A stretch of 64,000 bases of DNA from NCBI RefSeq assembly GCF_020251205.1, contig NZ_JAIWYX010000005.1, positions 248,001 through 312,000 on the forward strand, read 5' to 3'. The DNA comes from Arthrobacter sp. M4 (lineage in GTDB: Bacteria > Actinomycetota > Actinomycetes > Actinomycetales > Micrococcaceae). Below, one piece after another: positions 43,125 to 51,569 of the stretch. Below the pieces are notes generated by a model. That model had not been told where the DNA came from. It saw nothing but the letters and a program-made list of their open reading frames with translations, and ran no database searches. Made by a program: the position numbers and the translations under genes. Every line of letters begins with the position of its first letter. The first letter of the stretch is position 1.

Positions 43125-44494
43125 CCCTCCTCGACCCGCTGTGGACCGCCCTGCTCTATCTGGCTGCGGCCGTGTGCTTCATCCTGGCCCTCAAGGGCCT
43201 CAACTCCCCGCGGACTGCCCGACGCGGAAACCTCGTAGGGGCCTTCGGTGCGGTGGTCGCCGTCGTCACGGTTTTTCTGTCCGTCAAGATGGACAACGTG
43301 CCTTGGATTATGGGCGCTATTGTGGTCGGTTCCGGGATTGCCGCCCCCGTGGCACGGCGGGTGCGCATGACCCAAATGCCGCAGCTCGTGGCCTTGTTCA
43401 ACGGCGTGGGCGGCGGCGCGGCAGCGCTGGTGGCGTTGCTGGAACTCGCCCACACTGAAGATCCCTGGGTGCGGCTGGCCATCGTGTTCACTTTGCTGGT
43501 GGGCGCCGTGTCCTTCTCCGGCTCGGGTGTTACGTTCGCCAAGCTGCAGGAGCTGATGACCACGCGGCCCGTGGTGTTTCCGGGACTGCCCGTCGCCATG
43601 GCGCTCGCGCTGCTGGCCGGTTTGGCGGCGGCCGGAGCGATTGTGGGGACAGGTTCGACGGGGCTGGCGCTCCTGTTGCTAGCCGTCGGGCTTGTCGCCG
43701 GGGTGCTGCTGGTGCTGCCCGTGGGTGGCGCCGATGTGCCAATCGTCATCTCCCTGTTGAACGCCTTCACCGGCCTGGCGGTGGCGGCGTCCGGCCTGGT
43801 GCTGGGCAACGTGCTGCTGGTGGTGGCGGGCACTTTGGTGGGCGCCTCCGGTACCATCCTCACCCGCGCCATGGCGGCGGCCATGGGACGCAGCGTGGCC
43901 GGCATCCTATTCGGCGCCTTCAAGGGAGGTTCGACGGCGGGATCGACGACGGCCAGCGACCGTCCGGTCCGCTCGTCCTCCGCAGAAGACGTCGCCGTTC
44001 TCCTTGGCTACGCGCAGCGAGTCATCATCGTCCCCGGCTATGGACTGGCTGTGGCGCAGGGGCAGCACACGGCTGCAGAACTTGCGGAAGCCCTCGAAGA
44101 ACGCGGCATTCGCGTGGATTTCGCTATCCATCCGGTGGCTGGGCGTATGCCGGGGCACATGAACGTGCTGCTGGCCGAGGCGAATGTGCCGTACGAGTCG
44201 CTCAAGGAAATGAGTGAGATCAACTCGGAGTTCAAGACCACTGACGTTGCTTTGGTGGTGGGCGCCAATGACGTGGTGAACCCTGCTGCCAAAACCACCG
44301 CCGGCTCGCCAATTTACGGGATGCCGATCCTTGAGGTCGGCGAAGCTCGGCAGGTGGTGTTCCTTAAGCGATCCATGCGGCCGGGCTTTGCGGGCGTGGA
44401 GAATGATCTGCTGTACGAGCCGCAGACCACGCTCCTTTTTGGCGACGCCAAGGATTCGTTGACCCAGGTGCTGGCCGCGGTCAAGGGACTGTAA
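43121..44494 (+). CDS. pntB: NAD(P) transhydrogenase subunit beta
   Basis: 457 residues. About eight N-terminal helices form the proton channel (dII), and the C-terminal NADP-binding dIII begins near 290, with VIIVPGYGLAVAQGQH, HPVAGRMPGHMNVLLAEANVPY and LVVGANDVVNPAA as the standard motifs. ATG 43121 overlaps pntAB. With PntAA/AB it provides NADPH driven by the proton gradient. Confidence 0.94.
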   Translation: MTLLDPLWTALLYLAAAVCFILALKGLNSPRTARRGNLVGAFGAVVAVVTVFLSVKMDNVPWIMGAIVVGSGIAAPVARRVRMTQMPQLVALFNGVGGGAAALVALLELAHTEDPWVRLAIVFTLLVGAVSFSGSGVTFAKLQELMTTRPVVFPGLPVAMALALLAGLAAAGAIVGTGSTGLALLLLAVGLVAGVLLVLPVGGADVPIVISLLNAFTGLAVAASGLVLGNVLLVVAGTLVGASGTILTRAMAAAMGRSVAGILFGAFKGGSTAGSTTASDRPVRSSSAEDVAVLLGYAQRVIIVPGYGLAVAQGQHTAAELAEALEERGIRVDFAIHPVAGRMPGHMNVLLAEANVPYESLKEMSEINSEFKTTDVALVVGANDVVNPAAKTTAGSPIYGMPILEVGEARQVVFLKRSMRPGFAGVENDLLYEPQTTLLFGDAKDSLTQVLAAVKGL

Positions 44495-44497
44495 GGC

Positions 44498-45178
44498 GTG
44501 GCTGAAATCCCTGCCCAACAGTCCGGTGACGAGGCGTCCGCTCGGTTCCAGCATCCAGGTTTTGCCCGGGCGTACGTCCGCGTGGTCGAGGGGATGAACG
44601 AACGTGGTGCCTTGGAACACCGGCGGAGCTTGTTGGCCGGTCTCCGGGGGAAAGTCATTGAGATCGGCGTCGGTGAGGGCTCATCCTTTGCGTTGTACCC
44701 TCCCGCGGTCACGCATGTGCTGGCGCTGGAGCCGGAGGATTCCTTGAGAAGTATCGCGGTTTCCAAAGCAGCGTCCGCTCCGGTGCCCGTTACGGTCCTA
44801 GCAGCTGCCGCGGAGAAGATCCCCGCTCGCGACGCCTCTGTCGATGCCGTCGTCGTGAGCCTGGTCCTGTGCAGCGTCGCGGACCAAGCTGCGGCGTTAG
44901 CGGAGATCCGCAGGGTCCTGCGCCCCGGTGGAACGCTGGCCTTCTATGAGCACGTTCGCTCCCACTATGCCTTGGTCGCTGGATTGCAGGACCTGGTTAC
45001 ACCTTTGTGGAAGCGTATTGCTGGAGGGTGCCACCCTAATCGGGACACGCTCGGAGCTATTGTTGCGGCGGGGTTCGCCATTGAGGAAAGCAAGCGCTTT
45101 GGTTTTTCGGCCCAGCGTTTGTCGCCGAAGACCGCGCACATTCTTGGAACCGCTAAGCGCCCGGAGAACCCACACTAA
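44498..45178 (+). CDS. SAM-dependent methyltransferase
   Basis: 226-residue class I methyltransferase. Motif I reads VIEIGVGEGSSFALYPP, the acidic motif II is LALEPEDSL, and ASVDAVVVSLVLCSVADQAAALAEIRRVLRPGGTLAFYEH carries motifs IV-VI. It resembles UbiE/Methyltransf_11 and mammalian METTL7-type small-molecule methylases. GTG 44498 starts three bases after the pntB stop, so it is the last gene of the pnt operon. Substrate unknown. Confidence 0.82.
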   Translation: MAEIPAQQSGDEASARFQHPGFARAYVRVVEGMNERGALEHRRSLLAGLRGKVIEIGVGEGSSFALYPPAVTHVLALEPEDSLRSIAVSKAASAPVPVTVLAAAAEKIPARDASVDAVVVSLVLCSVADQAAALAEIRRVLRPGGTLAFYEHVRSHYALVAGLQDLVTPLWKRIAGGCHPNRDTLGAIVAAGFAIEESKRFGFSAQRLSPKTAHILGTAKRPENPH

Positions 45179-45266
45179 CCGGTGGCGATGCGTCGGGGTT
45201 AGGCTGGGAGAACACCTTGAATGACAAACGGCCCATTCCAGGGCCCGAATGAATTGAGGTTGTTTT

Positions 45267-45614
45267 ATGACCGTCAAATTGAATTCAAAGGCCTTTGACC
45301 ATGCAAAGCACCTGGTCCGTGACGGCAAGGTGGTCAAGGATACCCGCGACGACTGGAGCGAGCACGCCCCGTCCACCCAGGACGAGAACAAATTCCTTGA
45401 CAAGAACGGCAAGGCCGAATACGGCAAATGGTACTTAGGCATCGACGACGACCATCCCGACGACCAAAAGGGCCACTACAAGTTCCCGTTCGGTGATTTC
45501 AGCAAAATCCACCGTTGCGCAGTGATTTCCGCGGAGAGCCGAGCCAGCCAGAATGATTACGACGACATCCGTGACGCCCTCGGTGATTTGCTGAAGAGGA
45601 TCGACGAGGACTAG
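45267..45614 (+). CDS. Conserved small acidic hypothetical protein
   Basis: 115 residues, hydrophilic and Asp/Lys-rich: VKLNSKAFDHAKHLVRDGKVVKDTRDDWSEHAPSTQDEN, then YGKWYLGIDDDHPDDQKGHYKFPFGDFSKIHRCAV. It looks like a conserved actinobacterial protein without an assigned function. ATG 45267 follows TTGAGGTTG. It ends at a strong bidirectional terminator. Confidence 0.7.
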   Translation: MTVKLNSKAFDHAKHLVRDGKVVKDTRDDWSEHAPSTQDENKFLDKNGKAEYGKWYLGIDDDHPDDQKGHYKFPFGDFSKIHRCAVISAESRASQNDYDDIRDALGDLLKRIDED

Positions 45615-45617
45615 GAA

Positions 45618-45642
45618 CCGCGAGGGCTGGAAGCCCTCGCGG
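45618..45642. terminator. Bidirectional terminator
   Basis: CCGCGAGGGCT (45618-45628) pairs perfectly with AGCCCTCGCGG (45632-45642) across a three-base loop, between the convergent acidic-protein and L36 genes. Confidence 0.8.
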
Positions 45643-45659
45643 CCTGGAGTGGGGTTGCT

Positions 45660-45782
45660 TTAGCCCTGCCTGGCTTTCATCTTCGGGTTCTTTTTGTTGA
45701 TGACAAAAACGCGTCCCCGGCGGCGGACTATTTGTGCGCCGGGAATTTTCTTCAGCGCCCGGAGGGAATTGCGAACCTTCAT
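45660..45782 (-). CDS. rpmJ: Ribosomal protein L36, zinc-free paralogue
   Basis: 40 residues read on the minus strand from ATG 45782: it opens [20 protein letters not shown] and ends [11 protein letters not shown]. This is bacterial L36 of the C-minus form: the zinc-binding Cys/His set (CxxC...C...H) of the normal copy is absent. Such paralogues replace the zinc protein when zinc is scarce. It lies 36 bases behind the Zur-box-preceded CobW-like gene on the same strand, so it is co-regulated. Confidence 0.9.
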   Translation of the reverse strand: MKVRNSLRALKKIPGAQIVRRRGRVFVINKKNPKMKARQG

Positions 45783-45818
45783 TGCGTGATCCTTTCTGTA
45801 GTAAGAGCTGTCATGCCT

Positions 45819-46901
45819 TCAGAGCGTGGACAGATCAAATGGGTCCTCTGCGCGAGAATCCGAAGCCATTTCGGCGTCGGTGAGTTGGCAGTTGCTCAGG
45901 AGTTGGGCGATTTCCTCGCCGTCCACTTCGTCCCCAGTGACCGCAAGGACGGTTCCCGCTAAGCCACCGAAACCGTCGCCGTCCAAGCGCGTGCCGTCGT
46001 CGTAATTTGCTGCCCACGGGCCGGTGTTTTCAAGCCAAACGCGGGGCCCCACGCCGCGAACGGCGATTCGGCAATCCGGGGCGGACGCCACCCAAAGCCG
46101 GCCACGCAGCCAGCAGTTCCCGGCGGCGAGGCGCGGCAAGGCCTCCTGGAGGCGACCGGGGTGCAGTGGGCGCCCGACGCGGTGCAGCACGGTGCGGAAA
46201 TGGCTGCCTAGGCCATTGGCCGGCACCCGGACGGCGCCGGGGACGGAGCGCAGCACTGCCTCGCCGAAGTCGTGCCGGCCGGGCCGGAAGTCGCCTTCAA
46301 GCGTGTTGATCGCCGCGTGCGGCGCGATTTCCTGGAGCAGTTCAGTGCCGCGTCTGCGCAGACCCGGCGCCGCCGGCAGGAGGCCTGGGCCGGACAGCAG
46401 GACAGTGTCGCAGTACGCGAGTTCCTCGATGAGGAATTCGCCGGGCGTGCGCTCGTCTTCCGGATGGGCGGTGAATCCGGACTCGAAGAGGGTATGCCGG
46501 TCCCATAGTTGGTCTTCAACGGCGGCGGGGTCGCAGGCAAGGACGGCCGAGGCGATTGGCACCTCCGGGCCGATTCCCTGCCGCAGGCCTTGGACCGCGG
46601 CAGCCGCAGGGACCCCGCCGGGTAGTCCGACGACGATCTCCGATACGCCTTGATCCAGCAAATGCGCGACGGCGGGGACGACGTCAAGCCTCACGGTGCA
46701 GCTAAGGCAGTCGTGCTGAAGCACGGTTTCGCTGCGTTCGTACAGTTCGCCACCGCGGTAGAGGCGGCGGAGGACCACTCCGTGTTCTTGAAGATCATGG
46801 ACGACGACGGCGGTGCCAGGCCGCGCGGCTGCGATCGCCTCGCATGCGGGTCCCCGGCCGAGGGGGTCAAGTGAGCTCACGACGATGATGGGCATGGCCA
46901 C
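45819..46901 (-). CDS. CobW/G3E-like metal-chaperone protein without P-loop
   Basis: 360 residues. The pattern follows COG0523 (CobW/ZNG) proteins: an N-terminal strand PIIVVSSLD, a metal motif HDCLSCTVRLDVVP (CxxC where CxCC is usual), and a CobW_C-like domain with GRLQEALPRLAAGNCWLRGRLWVASAP. Where GxxGxGKT should be, the chain reads SSLDPLGRGPACEAI, so the GTP-binding Walker A is lost. It has a Zur-type box nine bases upstream and L36 downstream, indicating zinc-starvation duty. ATG 46901 or 46895; no good ribosome site is seen, so the message may be leaderless. Confidence 0.8.
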   Translation of the reverse strand: MAMPIIVVSSLDPLGRGPACEAIAAARPGTAVVVHDLQEHGVVLRRLYRGGELYERSETVLQHDCLSCTVRLDVVPAVAHLLDQGVSEIVVGLPGGVPAAAAVQGLRQGIGPEVPIASAVLACDPAAVEDQLWDRHTLFESGFTAHPEDERTPGEFLIEELAYCDTVLLSGPGLLPAAPGLRRRGTELLQEIAPHAAINTLEGDFRPGRHDFGEAVLRSVPGAVRVPANGLGSHFRTVLHRVGRPLHPGRLQEALPRLAAGNCWLRGRLWVASAPDCRIAVRGVGPRVWLENTGPWAANYDDGTRLDGDGFGGLAGTVLAVTGDEVDGEEIAQLLSNCQLTDAEMASDSRAEDPFDLSTL

Positions 46902-46909
46902 TATCTTAC

Positions 46910-46926
46910 ATGAGAATCGTTCTCAT
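46910..46926. promoter_or_regulatory. Zur (zinc uptake regulator) box
   Basis: ATGAGAA (46910-46916), TCG, TTCTCAT (46920-46926): a 7-3-7 perfect palindrome close to actinobacterial Zur/Fur boxes. It overlaps the region where the promoter of the CobW-like/L36 unit must lie. Target identity favours Zur over Fur. Confidence 0.8.
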
Positions 46927-46977
46927 TAATACGGATAGGCAGATCCGGCTCGCGGAATTGCTGGAGGGTTCCGTCTG

Positions 46978-47766
46978 CTAAGTCGACGGGTTCATCCGCC
47001 GCTGCACGCGTTGGGCAACGGCTATCAGGCGAGCCGGCAGCTCCGCCTGCTTTTCTTCCTTTTCCATGCGATGGCGGGGGCCCACCACGGCCACGGCTCC
47101 TACGAGCGTTCCCACCGAGTCCCTCACCGGGGCGGCAAAGGCGATGATGCCTTCCTCGAGTTCCTCGATGGTGCTGGCCCAGCCGCGCTCCCGAACGGCC
47201 TTGAGTTCTCGAGCCAAATCCTCATGATCCGTGATTGTCTCCGAGGTGAGGGCTTCCAGCTCGTCTCCCAACACCGCTTCCACTTGTTCCGGCGCGAGCT
47301 CGGCGAGCAGCAGCTTTCCGGTGGCTGATGCGTGATGAGGCCATCGCATACCGTACATCTCAGACATCTTCATTCCCAGTCCTTTCGGCGACGCCTGGAG
47401 CACCAGGTCCAGTTCGTACAAGCCGTGCCTAAGGCTGAAGGTGACTGTTTCCCTGGCTTCGTCCGCAAATTCTTCAAGGATGTCCTTGATTCGCGGAACT
47501 AAACCCGAAGCGGGATCGACAGATTGGGCGATTCGTGCGAGGTCCCACCCGAGGGAGTACAGCGTGTCCTGCCGGTCCACGATCCCTTCCTCCTCCAGCG
47601 TCACCAGGAGGCGGAATGTGGTGGCGCGTGCCAACTCGATCTTTTTGGCAACATCCGTGACTGTCATCGGCGCTTCTGACGCCGCCAGTGCACGCAGTAT
47701 CCGGATTGCCCGTGTGACAGAGCGGTTGGCGTACGCCGGCTGGGCTGGTTCCTGACTGGTGGTCAT
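46978..47766 (-). CDS. IclR-family transcriptional regulator
   Basis: 262 residues. The winged helix-turn-helix MTVTDVAKKIELARATTFRLLVTLEEEGIVDR lies at about 34-65; the effector domain includes RWPHHASATGKLLLAEL and GWASTIEELEEGIIAFAAPVRDSVG. It is divergent from the LLM monooxygenase operon, with a TGTTCA-N5-TGAACA palindrome in between, so it is the presumed controller of that operon. Confidence 0.9.
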   Translation of the reverse strand: MTTSQEPAQPAYANRSVTRAIRILRALAASEAPMTVTDVAKKIELARATTFRLLVTLEEEGIVDRQDTLYSLGWDLARIAQSVDPASGLVPRIKDILEEFADEARETVTFSLRHGLYELDLVLQASPKGLGMKMSEMYGMRWPHHASATGKLLLAELAPEQVEAVLGDELEALTSETITDHEDLARELKAVRERGWASTIEELEEGIIAFAAPVRDSVGTLVGAVAVVGPRHRMEKEEKQAELPARLIAVAQRVQRRMNPST

Positions 47767-47977
47767 CGTCGGTCAAGGCCTTTCGGGAAGGGGTATACCC
47801 AACCCTAATGGCCCCAGCGGAGGCTAGGTGAAAACCTTGCCCACGTCGTTTTCAGGACCGTCCAGTTGATGGATCGTCCTGGGCGTTTGATCCGACATCG
47901 GGCTCCCATCGGGTCATTATCCGATGCCCAGGCATGTTTCCGTCCCGTTAACATTCTGAACTCCGCGTTCAAAACTC

Positions 47978-48007
47978 TTGACGCTGTGATCGAGACCACC
48001 CTACGAT
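47978..48007 (+). promoter_or_regulatory. Promoter of the LLM monooxygenase operon
   Basis: TTGACG (47978-47983) and TACGAT (48002-48007) with an 18-base spacer. The expected transcript start near 48014 lies just upstream of the palindrome at 48030-48046. Confidence 0.55.
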
Positions 48008-48029
48008 TTTGATCATTCAATAACCAAGT

Positions 48030-48046
48030 TGTTCATTCAGTGAACA
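48030..48046. promoter_or_regulatory. Probable IclR operator before the LLM operon
   Basis: TGTTCA (48030-48035), TTCAG, TGAACA (48041-48046): a perfect palindrome that lies between the promoter and the ribosome site, where a bound repressor would block transcription. Confidence 0.65.
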
Positions 48047-48062
48047 GATGGAGGCTAGTTCT

Positions 48063-49460
48063 TTGAATCAGATGCGTCTTTTTGCTTTCGACTTCAACGG
48101 TCCCGCTCATCTCTCCGCGGGCCTGTGGAGGCATCCGGACGACCGCGGGAACGAGTACAAGTCGGTGCAGTACTGGATGGAGTACGCCCGGATGCTGGAG
48201 GACGCGGGCTTCGACGGGATCTTTTTCGCCGACAACAACGGCTACCACGACAAATATCAGGGCAAGGTCGACGGCGCCCTGCGCGATGCCGCCCAAATCC
48301 CCGCCAATGATCCTGCTTTCCTGATTCCTGCCATGGCCGCAGCAACCCGTCACCTGGGATTCGGTGTGACCTCTTCAACCGCCTACGACCACCCGTACAC
48401 CTTGGCCAGGAAGTTCTCCACCCTCGATCACCTCACCGGCGGGCGGGTCGGTTGGAATGTCGTCACCTCCTACTCCGATAGCGCAGCCCGCAACCTGGGA
48501 ACCGGGACCCAAACCGCCCATGACGATCGATATGAGATCGCCGAAGAGTTCATCGACGTGGCGCTGAAGCTATGGGAAGGCTCCTGGGACGACTACGCCG
48601 TCGAGCGGGACAAGGCGACCGGAACGTATGTGGACCCGAGCCGAGTGCACCAGATCGGCCATGAGGGCAAGCACTTCACCGTGCCCGGGATATTCATCTG
48701 CGAACCGTCGCCCCAGCGCACCCCCGTGATCTTCCAAGCGGGCGGATCGCCCCGCGGCGTAGCACTTGCGGCGAAAACCGCTGAGGCCGTCTTCATGAAC
48801 GCCGCCACCAAGGCCGGTCTGAAGAAGCAGATCGACGCGCTTCGTGCCAAGGCTGTTGAGGTCGGCCGCGACTCATCGCATATCGCCGTTCTCCAGATGA
48901 TCACGGTCATCAGCGCCCCCACCGACGAGGAGGCGCAGGCCAAGTACCGCGAATACCTGGAGTACGTTGACTACGAAGGCGCCATGGCCCGATACAGCGG
49001 CTGGACGGGGCTCGACATGGCCCAGTTCGATCCGGACGAGCCCTTTGAGAACGTCCAAACCAACGCGGGTCAGACGATGGTGGACTTCTTCACGAAGATT
49101 GACCCGGACAAGCGCTGGACGCCCCGAGACATCGCCGAGTACAACGGCATCGGCGGCACTTCCCCGGTGATTGTTGGCGGCCCCAAGACCGTTGCGGATG
49201 AGCTGATCTCCTGGATCGACGAGACCGGCGCGGACGGCTTCAATATCTCGCACGCGGTCAAGTTCCGGGACATCCAGGACTTCGTTCGCTACGTAGTTCC
49301 CGAGCTGCAGGCCCGTGGTGCCATGCGCACCGCTTACGACGGCGACACCCTGCGGGAGAACCTCTTTGGCCCAGGCCAGGCGCGGCTCGCCGAAGACCAC
49401 CCCGGGCTCGCCTACCGCAGCGCATTATCCGCCAAAGGCTCATTGAGCACCACGCCTTAA
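48063..49460 (+). CDS. LLM-class flavin-dependent monooxygenase (NtaA/SnaA/DszA type)
   Basis: 465 residues of the bacterial-luciferase-like TIM barrel using reduced FMN. FDFNGPAHLSAGLWRHPDD, SVQYWMEYARMLEDAGFDGIFFADN, GFGVTSSTAYDHPYTLARKFSTLDHLTGGRVGWNVVTSY and PVIFQAGGSPRGVALAAKTAEAVF are the NtaA/SnaA/DszA/SoxA signatures. That group attacks N- or S-substituted compounds such as nitrilotriacetate or dibenzothiophene sulfone. TTG 48063 is chosen because GGAGG lies eight bases before it; ATG 48048 precedes the ribosome site and ATG 48072 is far from it. Its reductase follows after 23 bases. Confidence 0.88.
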   Translation: MNQMRLFAFDFNGPAHLSAGLWRHPDDRGNEYKSVQYWMEYARMLEDAGFDGIFFADNNGYHDKYQGKVDGALRDAAQIPANDPAFLIPAMAAATRHLGFGVTSSTAYDHPYTLARKFSTLDHLTGGRVGWNVVTSYSDSAARNLGTGTQTAHDDRYEIAEEFIDVALKLWEGSWDDYAVERDKATGTYVDPSRVHQIGHEGKHFTVPGIFICEPSPQRTPVIFQAGGSPRGVALAAKTAEAVFMNAATKAGLKKQIDALRAKAVEVGRDSSHIAVLQMITVISAPTDEEAQAKYREYLEYVDYEGAMARYSGWTGLDMAQFDPDEPFENVQTNAGQTMVDFFTKIDPDKRWTPRDIAEYNGIGGTSPVIVGGPKTVADELISWIDETGADGFNISHAVKFRDIQDFVRYVVPELQARGAMRTAYDGDTLRENLFGPGQARLAEDHPGLAYRSALSAKGSLSTTP

Positions 49461-49483
49461 CAGGCCTTCCAAGGACAACACCC

Positions 49484-50053
49484 ATGAACACCGATGTCAC
49501 GGCTCCGGCAGGAGCCATCACCGCCACCGAGTACCGGCAGGTCCTCGGGCTTCTCCCCACCGGGGTCGTGGCGATTACTGGCTTCACAGACGAGGGCAAC
49601 CCTATGGGCTTCGTCGTGGGGACCTTCCAGTCCCTATCCCTCGAACCACCCCTGATCACCTTCTGCGTGGACAAGTCGTCCAGCACTTGGCCAACCCTAC
49701 GCAACCTCGGGCGGTTCACCGCCAACATCCTCTCCACCGAACAGCTCCCTGTTTGTCGGGCCCTCTCCCGCAAGGGCGACGACAAGTTCGCCGGCATTGA
49801 GTACGAGGCAAGCCCTATCGGCACTCCCCGCATCCTGGGCTCCACCGCCTGGATCGACTGCCGGGTGGTCTCCGAAGTCGTAGCTGGCGACCACTACATG
49901 ATCGTCGGATCAGTCACCGCAATGGAGGCCGGTGAAGGGGAAGCCCTCATGTTCCGCGGGGGCAAGTTCGGAGAATACCTCCTCTGGCCGAGCCCCGAAA
50001 CGACGCCGGCAACGACGCCGGCACCCGAAAAGAAGAAAGCAGAAGAACGATGA
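49484..50053 (+). CDS. Flavin reductase (HpaC/NtaB-like)
   Basis: 189 residues of the flavin-reductase-like split-barrel fold. LLPTGVVAITGFTDEGNPMGFVVGTFQSLSLEPPLITFCVDKSSSTWPTL and GSTAWIDCRVVSEVVAGDHYMIVGSV are the family pattern. It supplies FMNH2 to the adjacent monooxygenase. A short Ala/Thr/Pro/Lys/Glu tail ends the chain. Its stop overlaps the SnoaL-like gene by 4 bases. Confidence 0.9.
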   Translation: MNTDVTAPAGAITATEYRQVLGLLPTGVVAITGFTDEGNPMGFVVGTFQSLSLEPPLITFCVDKSSSTWPTLRNLGRFTANILSTEQLPVCRALSRKGDDKFAGIEYEASPIGTPRILGSTAWIDCRVVSEVVAGDHYMIVGSVTAMEAGEGEALMFRGGKFGEYLLWPSPETTPATTPAPEKKKAEER

Positions 50054-50475
50054 CCATGCTGAAGCGCATCACCGAGGCTTGGGCCCGGGCCTGGGGCGAA
50101 GGAGACACGGCGGCCTTCGAACAGATCCTCGCCAAGGACTACCGCCGCCACTCCAAGACCGGGGAGGAAGGGCTCGCCGAGGTCATTCGCCAGATCGAAG
50201 AGTCCCATGCCGCATTTTCCGATTTTCATGTGGACGTGCTGCAGGCCGTCGAAGGTTCTGAGCTCATCGCCATCCATTGGCAGAGCGCAGGTATCCACAC
50301 CGGAACATACATGGGCGTACCGCCGACCCACCGTGCCGTGACGGTGAACGGTGCATCGTTCCTGAGCCACAAGGACGGACTCATCACCGAGGAATCAGTG
50401 GTCTGGGATCCCCGGGAGCTTCTTTCGTCCATGAATATCTGGCATCTGGGTGACCAGGTGGGGAGGAACGCGTGA
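50050..50475 (+). CDS. SnoaL-like/ester-cyclase-family protein
   Basis: 141 residues with an NTF2-like fold: RITEAWARAWGEGDTAAFEQILAKDYRRHSKTGEEGLAEV, then VEGSELIAIHWQSAGIHTGTYMGVPPTHRAVTVNGASFLSHKDG, which is the SnoaL/ester-cyclase pattern. It may isomerise, hydrolyse or bind the product of the monooxygenase. ATG 50050 overlaps the reductase gene and its stop overlaps the ABC ATPase gene (GTGA). Confidence 0.8.
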   Translation: MTMLKRITEAWARAWGEGDTAAFEQILAKDYRRHSKTGEEGLAEVIRQIEESHAAFSDFHVDVLQAVEGSELIAIHWQSAGIHTGTYMGVPPTHRAVTVNGASFLSHKDGLITEESVVWDPRELLSSMNIWHLGDQVGRNA

Positions 50476-51569
50476 ACACAGTGGAGCTTGGAACACAGGC
50501 GACGGACCGTGCCGTGAATGCGAATGACGCCGACGTCCCTTTCATCCGCGTGAGGAACCTGACCAAGGTTTTCCTGGCGCGCAAGTCCAAGCGCATGCGC
50601 TTGTTCCCCGGAAGGCAGGCGGCGAAGGGATTCACCGCCGTCAATGATGTGTCCTTCGAGGTGCAGCGGGGTCAGATCTTCGTCATCATGGGCCTATCCG
50701 GTTCGGGGAAGTCGACCATCATCCGCATGGTCAACCGGCTCATCGACGCCAGCGACGGAGCCATTTCGGTGGGTGGCAAGGATGTCTGTTCACTGGGGCC
50801 CACCGAGTTGCGTGCCTACCGGAACCAGACCATCAACATGGTCTTCCAGCATTTCGGGCTTTTCCCGCACAAGTCGTTGATCGACAATGTGGCGTTCGGG
50901 CTGAAGGTCCGCGGCGTGGACAAGGGCATCAGGGAGGCCAAAGCTGCCGAGGCCCTGCGGCTCGTAGGGCTGGGGGACCGGATCCATGCGATGCCGGACC
51001 AGCTTAGCGGCGGCATGAAGCAGCGCGTCGGGCTGGCCCGGGCGCTGGCCACCGACGCCGAAATCCTGCTGATGGACGAACCCTTCAGTGCCCTGGACCC
51101 GCTTATCCGCAAGGAAATGCAGGAGCTGCTGATCAAGCTCCAGCGCAACTTCAAGAAGACCATCATCTTCGTGACCCACGACCTGAATGAGGCCATGTAC
51201 CTCGGGGACCGGATCATGGTGATGAAACAGGGCAAGGACATCCAGAACGGCACCGCCCTGGACCTGCTTGAGGCCCCTGCGGATCCGTACATCGAGGAAT
51301 TCGTCGCCGAGGTGGACCGCAGCCGGGTCCTCACCGCGGGGTTGATCGCCCGCCACAGGCATGTCGGGCAACCAGACGGCCCTGTCCGTCCGAGCGACGG
51401 TGCCGAGCGGGTCTCCGAGGGCACCGTCCTGCATGAATTGCTACCGGTCTTCGCAGCGGGCGCGGAACGCATCGGCGTCGTCGATCAACAGGGGGAATCC
51501 ATCGGAATCGTCACCGCAGAGGACGTCTTTGCGGCACTCTCACCCAAGGGGTTCAGCAATGCGTCTTAA
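50472..51569 (+). CDS. Glycine betaine/proline-type ABC transporter ATPase (ProV/OpuAA)
   Basis: 365 residues. Walker A GLSGSGKST, the Q-loop region, signature LSGGMKQRVGLARAL and Walker B ILLMDEPFSALDPLIR are intact, with the ProV-type N-terminal helix (NLTKVFLARKSKRMRLF) and a CBS-like C-terminal regulatory segment (about 290-365). GTG 50472 overlaps the SnoaL-like gene, and the end overlaps the permease gene by 11 bases. Confidence 0.92.
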   Translation: MNTVELGTQATDRAVNANDADVPFIRVRNLTKVFLARKSKRMRLFPGRQAAKGFTAVNDVSFEVQRGQIFVIMGLSGSGKSTIIRMVNRLIDASDGAISVGGKDVCSLGPTELRAYRNQTINMVFQHFGLFPHKSLIDNVAFGLKVRGVDKGIREAKAAEALRLVGLGDRIHAMPDQLSGGMKQRVGLARALATDAEILLMDEPFSALDPLIRKEMQELLIKLQRNFKKTIIFVTHDLNEAMYLGDRIMVMKQGKDIQNGTALDLLEAPADPYIEEFVAEVDRSRVLTAGLIARHRHVGQPDGPVRPSDGAERVSEGTVLHELLPVFAAGAERIGVVDQQGESIGIVTAEDVFAALSPKGFSNAS

